From positions 2,604,001-2,668,000 of the forward strand of contig JAGVVL010000017.1 of NCBI GenBank assembly GCA_018287875.1: a stretch of 64,000 nucleotides of DNA, given 5' to 3'. Of the stretch, positions 1 to 10,951 are shown one piece after another. This DNA comes from Nigrospora sphaerica. Its lineage: Eukaryota; Ascomycota; Sordariomycetes; Amphisphaeriales; Apiosporaceae. Position numbers and translations under genes: made by a program. The notes beneath the pieces were generated by a model that had not been told where the DNA came from, ran no database searches, and saw only the letters and a program-made list of their open reading frames with translations. Position 1 is the stretch's first letter, and every line of letters starts with the position of its first letter.

Positions 1-3000
1 TCGCGGTTGTCGCTGCCGCCCAACCTATCAACGGGCGACCAACCCGCCGCAACACTTCCTGCGATGATGCCCGCCATGACAGTCGGCGCGCCCAGTGCCG
101 AGTTCGACCGTGACCGCATGGACCTCGACCGTCTTCTAGAGTCGGGCGACGGTGCAGGCGCCGTCGACTTCATGCTGTCCTCGCGGACCGGCGTCGGAGG
201 CGGAAGTTTGACCGAGTTGGACCGCGAGTGGCTGGGGCTCTTGGAACGCGACCGGTTCAGCATCTCGCGAGGATGCTGCATAGCAAACGTAAGGTTATTC
301 AGGCGCCCTCCCTTGATGCGCTTGAGGAAAGCCAGCTCGTCTCGCACATCGGCGAGCGCGGCCGGATAGTGGTTGAAACGCTCCTCGTCCGTGACAGTCA
401 GTCCGGGCAGGCCCGACTTTCGCTTGAACGACTCGGGAATGAGTCTCTCAATCAGACTGTCGGGGATAAGGCGGATGATAGCGCCGACCGGGATGGAAAT
501 GATGCCGAGAACAAGGGCATAGCCCCATTGGGCCGCTGTCTGCGGCGGGTCGCCTGCGGCATGCGTGATGTTAAAGGCATCGCCGCCGTAGAAGATGATG
601 ATCACCTGTGCACCACACATGACCGTGTTGATGCCGATAAAAAACCAATTCTTGGTCAAGCCCTCGAAGATGTTGAACCGGTTATCCAGCCGACGGTTGC
701 TGGAGACTGTTAGCACGCATCCACATCCATGTCGAGAAAACTCTCCACTTACTTCCATTGGTTGAAGATTTGCATCCACACAAAGGTGTTGAAGACGAGC
801 GTGTTCAGCTGTCTCCTCTCGGCATCGGTATCGTAACTAAGGAGACTCGGGGAGCCGTAGTATAGAAGCAGCGTGATAACAAGCTGGTAGATGGCTTGGC
901 CAATGATCATCTTCCACATGGTCGTCGAGATGATGCCCGATCCGCGGCGTTCAGGCTTGCGATCCAACACGCTCTCCTGGGGAGGGTCGGTGGCGAGCGC
1001 GAGCGCGGCCAGAGTGTCCATGATCAGGTTGACCCACAGCAGCTGCACCGCCGTCAGGACAGAGGCCTCGGAGTCGCTGCTGACAGCCGTAACAAATGTC
1101 AAGACGACGGCAGTAACGTTGACCGTGAGCTGGAATTGCAGGAACCGCTTCACGGCATCGTTGACAGCGCGACCCCACTTGAGCGCCTTGACAATACTGT
1201 TGAAGTTGTCGTCCATCAGAATAATGGCCGAGGCCTCCTTGGCAACTTCGGTACCGGCAATACCCATTGAGAAACCGACGTCGGCCAGCTTGAGAGCCGG
1301 CGCATCGTTGGTGCCGTCGCCGGTAACTGCAACCGTTTCGCCCAGGTCTTTAAGCCGGCGGACCAGTATGCGCTTGTCTTCGGGACTGGATCGAGCGAGC
1401 ACCTGAAGATTGGGGATGACGGCCTCCTGCTGAAGTCGCGACAGGTTGCGGAACTCGGGGCCTTCCATGACAACGCCATCGGGTTGTAGGATACCACATT
1501 CGGTGGCGATAGCCTGCGCCGTCATCTTGTTGTCACCGGTAACCATGCGAACGACGACGCCAGCCCGCTGGCAATCGCGGACGGCCTCGGCCACACCCTC
1601 TCGGAGAGGGTCCTGGATGCCGACCATACCAATGAAGGTCATATTCTTGAAGATGTCCTCGAACTTAACATCGCCGTCGCCGCGGCGCGCCGTCCTCGGT
1701 GGCCACTTGTCGAAGTCACGGTAGATTATGCCGATGGTTCGCAGGGACCGGGATGCATAGTTCTCAATAAGGCCCTTCACTGTCTGCACGTTTTCGCGCG
1801 TCAAAGCCGTGGTCGAGAGGTCCCGGGAGGGGTCGCGGAGGATTTCGGTGCATTGGTCAAGGAGGATCTCGGAAGCGCCCTTGACAAATAGGCGTGCCTT
1901 GCCGTCGGGAAGCTGGACCACGACACCCATACATTTTCGGCCCGAGTCGAAGGGAATAAGCTGCAGGATTTTCGCGTTGGCACGCTCCTCGCTGACGGGG
2001 CTCATCCCAAGGTACTCCTGGGCAAAAATCAATAGGGCGGTTTCCGTTTTCGAGCCGATGAAGGTCTTGACACCGTCCACCTCGCCCTCGAAGGCCGTCG
2101 AGTTCAGGGAAATGGATTTCAGAAGGAGATCGCGGACATCCTGGCTCAGGAGCGACACAAATTCTTTGGCACCGACACCCTGAGATGAATTCTCCTCGTT
2201 TCCTCCAAACCGGTGGCTCGTGGCGACGGTTCCGGAAACAACTTGCATTTTGTTCTGCGTCAGGGTTCCCGTCTTGTCAGAGCAAATGGTCGTGGCGTTG
2301 CCCATGACCTCGCAAGCCTTCAGGTGGCGGACCAGGTTGTTGTCTCTCAACATTCGAGTGGTGGCAAACGCGAGAGCGAGCGTCACTGCCAGAGGCAGAC
2401 CTTCGGGGACGGCCACCACGATGATGGTGACCACGACGATGAAGATGTTGAGAAAATTTTGGCCCTTCTCAGCCGGCGTCGCAGGGTTTTTGGGCAAGTT
2501 GACGAGAAACTTGATGAAGAGAACCAGAAAAAGCAGCAGACCTGCAGCACCGCCCAGCTTTGCGATATACTCGGCAATCACGTTCAGCTTGGACTGAAGG
2601 GGCGTTATCTCGGGGTCCTCATCCAGAGCCATGAGCGTCTTTCCGTAACTCGAATGGACGCCAGTCGACGTGGCAAGGAACGTACCGACGCCCTCCATGA
2701 CACGGGCGCCTGACTGGATGAAGGGGTCGGCCTTCTTAAGGCTCTCCCCACTCTCGATGGCATTGAAAACCTCATCCCCACTACGCTTGCGAATAATGTC
2801 GGATTCACCGGTTGCCTGGGATTCGTCGCATTTGACACCGTAGCCCTGGATGAGGATGCCGTCCACGGGGACCAAGTCGCCAGGCTCGAGAAGAATGACC
2901 TCGCCAGCCAGTAAGTCGAAGACCGAGACCTCCACCGTCGCCCCGGAGCGCTTGACCTTGACCAACCGGTCTTGCTTCTTCTTATTCAGCTTGGCGAACT

Positions 3001-4129
3001 GTCTTTCCTTTTGCCAATCGTTGAGAGATCCGACCAGGACAACAATAGTGATGGCCACGATGATAGCCACACCTTCGACCCACTCGACACCAGGGTGCTC
3101 GGCGTCGTGTTGGGTGCCAAAAGTCTGATACAAGCCGATGGCGAGCGAGACAACGGCGGCGACCGAAAGCAGAATCAGAACCTTGTCATTGTAGGTGATC
3201 CAAACGAGCTGAAGGAAGCTCTTGCCCTTCTTCTCGGGGATCCTGTTGTCACCATACACACGCTTGCGATCGGTAAAGCCGTCGTTGGTCTTAGTACCAG
3301 CGGTGTTAGTCCTGGTAACGGTCGGCGGTGTCGTGCCAGAGCCCTCAGTAGAAGCCTTGGCGTCCTTAGCCGTGGCCTCTTCAAAGGTTACGGCGCCATC
3401 CAAGTGCCTCTCGTCCACACTCAGTCCAGTATCCCGGTTGGTTCGAAGTCCCTTTTCTATGCCCACCAACCCTCCGAGCGCGTAGAAGGCCGCCAGGCTC
3501 TTGGGGTTGAACATCTTGGTGAGCTGGCCCGGGCTGAAAGCAAAGGGGTTGTTATCAACTTGGAAGGCCTCCTCGCTACCGGCATCGGGCTTCAAGGCGT
3601 CGGGATTCCTCATGATGGATGCGTGGTCCTCCTCGGCCGCCGCGCCAGAAGCCACCTTTTCGCCCTGCCAGGAGGCGGTGGCGGCGACCGTCTCGCCTTG
3701 CGAAGAGGTGAAGGAGCGGGAGCCATCGTCGCTATCGACCGAGTTCTGCCTCGAGCGATTGTTGTTGGGCACAGACAGGAAATTCTGGATCCGTTCGTTC
3801 CCACGCGTGGCGACGGGGCTGGAGACGTTGTGGGGGCTCTGGGGCCGGCTGTCGAGCGAGGGCTGCCGGACAACGTCGGCTCTCGAGCTGGTCGTGGACG
3901 CCCGGGGGCGGTCTTGGGAGGTGGCCTGGTCCGACGCAGTCCAGGTCTGGGCCAACGGGTTCGCGCCCGAGGTCGGGCTGAGGTTGTCGTCGGTGGGGGA
4001 TGTGGGCGACTGCGGCGGCGCGGCTTCGGGTTCGTGGTCTTGCGACGCGCCGACGGCCGTGGTATCTATCGTGATGGTGGGTGCCCTCGGGCGCCGTGTG
4101 GCGGACTCATTGTCGCTGGGGCCGGCCAT
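1..4129 (-). CDS. Vacuolar/plasma-membrane Ca2+-transporting P-type ATPase (PMC1/NCA family), 3' end beyond window
   Basis: P2B-type calcium pump that moves cytosolic Ca2+ into the vacuole or out of the cell. Exon 1 is 4129-753. An intron of 53 nt (752-700, GTAAGT donor, GCTAAC branch, CAG acceptor) leads into exon 2, 699 to the window edge. The splice restores the NQWNNRRLDN stretch expected of the family. The first ~300 residues are Ser/Thr/Pro-rich and probably disordered, followed by the first membrane segments (about 315-370), a PEGLP motif, the DKTGTLT phosphorylation site (Asp about 618), a GDGTNDAP hinge and the C-terminal membrane helices. The last visible residues form an Arg/Ser-rich cytoplasmic tail (RSRSKSPSHSRS). 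The stop codon is not in the window. The start at 4129 (MAGPSDNES) is the only ATG that keeps the whole frame. Family assignment is secure; which paralogue it is (vacuolar or plasma-membrane) is not. Confidence 0.95.
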
Positions 4130-5487
4130 GGTTGTCGGGTGGACTCGCGGGGCCGCCGAACAGAGGGATGGAGAGGTCGGTGCTGTCCGAGGAAGCGGAC
4201 GTCTACAGCTGTTTCATTCAGGGCGGCCGTCGTAGTGTCTGCGGTCCTACCACGCGCACGATCTTGCCATAGAAAACACCAGGGCTCGATCCGCAGGGCA
4301 GGGAGACTGCGCGCGCGTTACAATCCAACGACGGACATGAAGCCGACGATGAAAAAAAGAGTATTATGAAGAATGCTCCGGGAGCTGTGGCCGTGGGCAC
4401 GAAGAGGAAATGAAGGATAGACGGGGGGGCAAGGAGTGGAAGGCCTAGGTTGAGAGTCCAGGCCAGAGACGGGTACTGCAGCGATGGGAGCTTTTGCTTC
4501 CTGCGAGTTGCTACAGGAGGCCGCGCAGCCAAGCCCTTTAGAATGAGGCAGTGCAAAAAGAAGAGGGGCGTGCAGTACCACACAAGAGTCAGTGGGCACC
4601 TTCCGTCTAGGAATGGGAGGCAGGCGAGCAGGGGAGGAGGAGGAGCAGGCGGAGGAAGGGACAAGGAGGTACGCGGGACGCGCTGGGCAATACCTGCTGG
4701 CCGGGTCTCCTTAGCGCCTGTCTGAGGCTAACCCGCGTACTGGCAGCGCCGCTACCGTACCGAGACCTGGATCCCCAGCGGGCCCGGTTTTCGACGCGGT
4801 ACGAGGTGGGAACGACTAACGGGTGCATCCTGGGATTGGATTCCAGCAGCCCTCTCGTCAGTGGAGGACTGCCCCGATCGGAGAACAACACCTCTCGTCG
4901 TCGGCCGTCGCCGGGGGGCCCCTGGGCTCACCAGCGGGTAGCACGCGTGACTGAACTGTATGGCAAAGAAGTGCACGGCGATGCGACAGGGCGTCAGCGG
5001 CTGCCGCGTTCGGAATGAACGACTGGCTGCCAATGTACAGCCCAAGTACCGACCCCGACGTCTGGACGGGCACCACCCCGTTCATGCCCCAGACGATATG
5101 GGATGCTCTCATGGATGGGAGGGAAGTCGAATGGATTCTGGATGGTGCGACGGGACTGGTAGCAGCTCCGCCGTCCAAGCTACCTAGGACCGCACTGATG
5201 TACATGGACGCCTTCATACTCCCCCGGTGGATGCTGGCCTGCGATGCTTGCCCAATGGATGCTCTGACCTTTCCCATAGCATCAGTGACGTGCTCGGGGT
5301 AAGCCAAAGGCAATCGATCTCAATGTCCAAAGTCAGCGTGCATACGCGCGGCATTGGCGATGGTGAGCAAAAGCGCGTACGTTGTTGTGCGATTATACGT
5401 CGGGGGCCAGGCAGGCATGCAGAGATTGCCTAATAAGCGTCGGGCTGACGGTCATTCTTGGACTTAGGCGCTGTCGGTGTATGCACC

Positions 5488-5504
5488 CAAGTACGGAGTA
5501 CTTG
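5488..5504. repeat. Palindrome with 7-bp arms around GGA
   Basis: CAAGTAC-GGA-GTACTTG is a perfect inverted repeat. Its TACGGAGTAC core recurs elsewhere in the spacers of this window (32645-32654, followed by the same TTG). Confidence 0.7.
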
Positions 5505-8080
5505 ATATCAGTACTCACATCTTTCGATCCCCCACCACCACCATATGGCCATACGCAAGGGGGAGGTATGCAGCTGGAGGAAGAGGTCTGCCTGTGTGCA
5601 CGCACACGCATGCACACACGCCTATCCCCATCCCTGTGCGTCCATGTATCCGTGCACCCGCATCATCCGTATAAGCAGCAGCCGGTAGGATATATGTAGG
5701 GCTCACGGCATGCACGTGCGAGTGTATGATGGCCGATTCTGGTCTTTCTCCGCGCCCGTGTCGCAGAGCACAAGAACAGACGGACTCGTTAGCTTGCTGC
5801 CCTATCCGCTTTGGCTTCTCCCTGGAAACACTTGGCGGCTTTAGCCGTGGGCCATGACGCCGAGATACGCCGCGCCATCTGGAGGGGCCCCGAGGGCATA
5901 CGGCATCTCGCGCATCTCGTTGCATCACAATCGTTCGAGCGGCCTCACGCATCACTCGATTCAGAGTTCGGCCGGACCCGGTAACCTGCGCGGCTTGAAA
6001 AAGACTATCTTGCATGGCAGCATGGGGAGGCGGCGGCCCCGGTTGGCCCGTGGCGGAAACCACTCGGAGCCTATCGAAAAAGCCGCCCCGTCGTCAGCCT
6101 TGGCCCATCGAGACCTCTTACAGGCCTCCACGTGCTGCGTCCGGCTCGTCGACCCAAGAACGCAGCTGGGGACCCCGGCGGGCAGACACGATACGGAGTG
6201 CCCCGTCCTGGGTATAGAAGCACATGAGCGTATACCGCGCGTAGACGACCACGGGCACCGGGGCCCCCTCCAAGTGCCGGCGCGCTCACCGTATGTACAA
6301 CGGACCCAATTCTGCTAGCATCAGCAGCGGCTTGGCTTGCTGCTTGGCAGCCTATGCCCTTGGTTGAGACGGAGCCAAGAAAGGCGGCACCAGGAACGAG
6401 AGGGATTTAGTCAATTATCCTAGCTGGCGGTAATAAGATGAACAAGGCAAGGTCCGCGAGGCAGGCAAAAACTTGCAAATTACTGGGTGCCATGCCAGCA
6501 CGTTTTGCGGCCAACCCGACATTATTGGATGTTTTTTGTCGATCGGCCGCGGATGGGAGGCCCTGAAGAAACAACGGTCTATCTGATACATCGGGTAGCG
6601 AAACATGATACCTATTGGCAGATTGTATGACGAGGTAGGAAGAGACTGCCAGCGCCTGCTGCTCCTCCTCCCCCTCCTCCTCCTCAGCTTGCAATTACTA
6701 CTGCTTTTACCTTTGGACGTCCACCTCCTTTATGGATGTCTTGGTGTGGAATATGTAACTCCGCATGGAGTAGAAAGTATTGAGCATTTCTTATCTGGTA
6801 TGGAAACCAACAGCATCGTATTAGCGAACTGCACATGAGGGCATGCACCCCCGATTTCGTGATATCCCCCCCGGACATCAGCCTTCGTCAGCCATTTTAC
6901 GCATCGACCGAACAAGGTGAAACCGGGGGACCAGACCCTGTGCATTCGGTCATTCCACACAGGCCGGGACCGGTCAAACACGGTCCGCCTTGGACTCCAA
7001 GCACATTCCATCAGTTCCCGGATACCTCCCGCGGCTGCTGTGTACACTGGAGGTATGCCCCGCCACTCCGGATTGTCAAAGCAGCCCCGGAGGAGGTTTC
7101 GATCAGTGGAATGGACGCATCCGGTCTGGTGCGGATGCCAACGGATCATGTCCCGTTGCAACAATGGCGGATGAGTACGGACACGGAGTTACCCATGTTG
7201 CCCAGGCTGTCATGGCCCGACGGAAACAAGATTGGCGCTCGCACATGGTCCTGAATTACATGCTATACCTTCCCAGCTCCTCTTCGCTCTTCGTCCCCCC
7301 CTTCTCTCTTGTGCCTCTTTCTTTATCCCTCTCTCTTTCTCTCTCAGCCCACCGACATTTACCCTGGTCCGGCCCTGATCGCCCTCAGCGCTGGGTGGGG
7401 CCGCCGTCTCCATACTGCATTTTACCACCCCTTGTTGCTTGGATACACGTGCCAGGCCAAGGAACGAAGTAGGTGCTGCTTTGTGGGCGGCCAGCCAACG
7501 CATCCATTGCAAAAAGGCCTGCATGCATCGTGTTGTCGACATTTGTGCGGTGCAGTGTCTAGCTTGTTCATGCAAGGCCCCCGAACCTACTCAGTAGATA
7601 TATGTGCACGAGTTATGTCTGCACGCACATACCAGGACCGGGACCGGGACCGGACCATCCCGAGCAAGACCGGAGATGACCTGTCCCGGGCGCCAGTCCG
7701 TGGGGGGTATAGTCAGTGTCGGTGGAAACGCCAAGGGCCATGGCAGCATCCATCGCCTTGTCATGATCCATGATGCATCTCGGACTGCCATAGTCATCAC
7801 AAGTTATTTGTTTATTGTGCTCACTCGGTGCCTTGGATATCCGTTACATCGCATTCATGGGATTTGGAGGAATTGCCGCTTGCAGTAATCCGCTATCCCC
7901 TGAGTGCCCGCTGCTGGAGCTGTTCATTGGCCGTTATTTTATGCAGGACGATCTCCCCCCCCCACAAACACCAGTGCAGAGTCCAGCCTATCCCTGTCAT
8001 CCACCACAAGTGTGCTTTGCTCCTCCACTCCCGTGGCCCCCCCTTCGGGTCGGTTTCTAGAAGTAAAAGGTAAGAAGTAG

Positions 8081-8090
8081 TAGGTACCTA
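8081..8090. repeat. TAGGTACCTA palindrome
   Basis: A 10-bp perfect palindrome extended on its right by CCTA. It belongs to the same word family as the inverted pair at 16870-16885 and 17300-17311. Confidence 0.6.
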
Positions 8091-8218
8091 CCTAACAATA
8101 CGGCGCCAACGGACACGGGAAATCCATCGATTTGGTTGACAGCCCTGATAACGGGCGTCTATAGGTGGAATCGTTTGTTGGTTCGGTAAAGGAACCATCG
8201 GGACCTTACGCCCGATGG

Positions 8219-8242
8219 GAAGAGAGAGAGAGAGAGAGAGAG
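8219..8242. repeat. (GA)n microsatellite
   Basis: About eleven to twelve uninterrupted GA units in non-coding DNA. Confidence 0.9.
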
Positions 8243-10951
8243 CCAAGGCGCCCAAGTAAACCAACCTTGGGTGCTATGTTTGTGTTTCCGACCCTCTCGT
8301 ACAGCGAGCACCAACCAGGCAGGACGCTCTCTGATTGAACCAACGCGCGCCACGAACTTGGGGGATGTCAGGGGAGGGGGTTCGGCCGCCCTATCGTCAT
8401 TCCAGGTCCGGGGCGAAGGTGGGAGCGAGCGTGCGAGCCAAGACCGCAATGAGCGAGGTATGCGCTCGATCCCCATCCCCATGTGCATACAACTACCGAT
8501 CTTGTGCTTGTCAGCATTACATACCTCGTCCTGTTCCCATGTCGGCTTCCGAACGTGCAGTGCTTTTCCCCCCCGGGAACCGGGCTGAAGATCGTTATCA
8601 TCCGGCGGCGGTCTAGCCCGGGCCATTACCGCACCCGTGCTAGTTCCGTGGCAGACCTACTAGTATATTTCGAGAGGAAAAAAAAGAGGATGATAGCAAT
8701 TGACCTCGTTTGCCCGGCTCTGTACCTATGTCATATTCAGATCGCGTACTATATAAGTAAGCTTAAAGGAAAGAAGCACGGATGTACGGTTGTTGCAGGT
8801 GCAAGTGCGGACGGGGCAGTCAAAACAATATGGATGTACCGTGTAGCTGAAAGTCTCTCATCAGCTTCGGCATCCGTGGTGATGATGTGAGCGTGTCTCA
8901 ACCCCACGCCCTACCTGCCACCTTCCTCGTGCCCTCGGCGGCCCCAAATCGCGCCGGTGAAAATTTCAAAATCATGACGTGCTCCCCATGCGCCGCCATG
9001 CGGAGAATTGTTCCCGGCCATGGGCGGCGGCGAAGAATAGGGCCAAGAGGCCAAGGCCAAGGGTTACATGTTATAATAACAAACATCTCCGACCAGCTCC
9101 CTGTTTGATCGGCCCGCCAGTGGTGGCTGTGCGCCCCCCCGTCGGATCTGTCCAGTCCGGGCAAGTCACATCGGGGGGACGTTTGGCGCGGCCCTCTCCT
9201 AATCTCGCGAAGAAAACATTTTGCACATGCCCCGGACGAAATGGTGGCAAAGGGAGAGAGGTTCCTCTAGTTGGAACCCCGCAGTACCTACAAGGTCCTT
9301 GTTTGGTATCGTCAGGCCCTCTTGCCCTCCAGTGGTCGAGCTGTCTTAAATCGGACGGGCGCCAGATTGTTTCGAAACGGCTCGGGTTACCGCCCACCAG
9401 GGCTTGGCGGTCGCATGGTCGACCCAGTCCCCATAGTTGTCCGCTTGGTCGGTTTTTGGCATTCCGCCCTTTCTTTCTGCCCATGGGGTTTGGGGCCAAG
9501 CGACCAGCTGTCCCATGGTCGCATGATGGCCGTCCGTCTGTCTGCCCACGCCCGCCGGCCAGAGCCAGAGGGTCATCGCGATCCACCCCTTTGCAGGGCA
9601 GCTAGTCGGGCGCCGTCGCTTCTCGTCCCGTCGCTCCTGACTCGGGTCGCCGTCGAGTGCAGTCATCAGCCCGTCCCCTCGCCTCTTAGGGAAAACCAAG
9701 GGGAGGCGGACAAGGCCAGGGCCAAGCGAGATGCGGTCCGGCGCTACGAGAACCGGGGGCGGTGGACACGCAACCGCTCAGATGAATGTGGCGTCGAGCG
9801 GGGAGAACGCAGGTCTCGAGTGACTCCAGCTTTGATTGGCGCCAAGGGCTTGGTATGTAGCAAGGAAAAGGGCAGCGCCGCCACCGGTCCTTTCGTCCTC
9901 GGGCACTGACGAGAACTGGGAAAGACGACAACGGTCAGGAGGACCGACTATCGACAGGCTAGCGGCCCATGACTTGCCCAGCGCGCAAGCCCCGGGGCCT
10001 CTGCCCGTTTACCTGGACGGGGCGGGCGCTGGCGCTGGAGACAAATCACAGCCCGTAGGCGCTCCGGGCGCCCACGGTGCGTGGGCAGCGGATACCCTCT
10101 ACCACCGTCCCACGCCCGCCGATAGGGGAGGACGAGGTGCAGGGGAGAGGGTGCGGGTGCCAGCAGGTTAGCTGGCCTGCGTCTTTGTCTTTTGTTTTTC
10201 TTCCCTCGCAGATCAGTGCAACGGCAGCGGGCGGCCTCGATCCCTTTCCGGGCATTATCCCAGATGCCGGCCTAGTCAGAAGCTCTTCTACGGCGGCACA
10301 CACCGCAGGAATCAACGGTGTGGTAGGGAACCCGCGAACCCCATAGTCTCCGTCACACCTCCGCCCGGCCCAGCGTCGGGGCCCAGACCGGCCTCCTGCT
10401 AGCAGTGAACCAGCTCGCAACCCTCGTCTCTTGGGCAAACAACCATTGGGAGCCCGAGAGGCCCGATGTCTTGGATCGGCATACCCCCGGGGAACGGAAC
10501 CGAGGGGGCGACAGGGATATTATACGAGTCGCTCGGATTCTAACCGAGTCATCACGTCTGCCATTCCAACGGTCCATCCCCTTCTTCGCAGCTTTCCAGA
10601 CATGTTCCCGTGCACCCGAAACGGTCGAGCCCGCCTGGCAGCCCAGTCGGCCGTTGCCAAGGTCCATGTGCCTCCGGGACAAGTGATAATTGTACCTAAT
10701 AAGCGCTGGGAAGGACTACACATTACGTCGGGAACCGAAGCCCCAAAAATGTACCGAATCTTCAAGCAGGGTCAAGTCAATGCAGTCCCCTGAAAGACAC
10801 GTTCGTTTTCGCGTACTGGATCTGGGGGGGTTGTGAGATTTTCTAAGGCTCTTTGGGTGCTCCGCCCACATCAGAGGCATAGGGGAGTACGGAGCTCAAG
10901 AGGCAGCCAGCACATCTGCTACCATCCGTAGCAAAACTGAAACTCGTCCCT

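Larger units (their letters stand above)
4130..10951. other. 6.8 kb spacer without a recognisable gene
   Basis: Many overlapping open frames of 60-210 codons occur on both strands, as GC-rich DNA gives by chance. None shows a family motif, a signal peptide followed by a plausible domain, or a consistent exon chain. The first few hundred bases should hold the promoter and leader of the Ca2+-ATPase, and the last few hundred the 3' end of the Pby1-like transcript. It contains a (GA)n run at about 8219-8242, a CT-rich run ending in CAG at 7327-7347, a CTCCTC tract near 6660-6690, and short palindromes at 5488-5504 and 8081-8090. I see no tRNA or transposon ends. Confidence 0.6.

Noticed and set aside
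2972..4369. 465-codon plus-strand frame
   Set aside because: Antisense to the N-terminal coding part of the Ca2+-ATPase; Arg/Gly-rich composition typical of a shadow frame in GC-rich DNA.
7327..7347. Polypyrimidine tract plus CAG resembling a vertebrate-type splice acceptor
   Set aside because: Fungal introns of this type do not need such a tract, and no exon with coding content follows. Best read as a microsatellite.
9271..9909. 212-codon frame, with overlapping frames on the other strand (9071-9586)
   Set aside because: Several overlapping long frames on both strands indicate high GC rather than coding. No motifs, and biased Arg/Pro/Gly composition.
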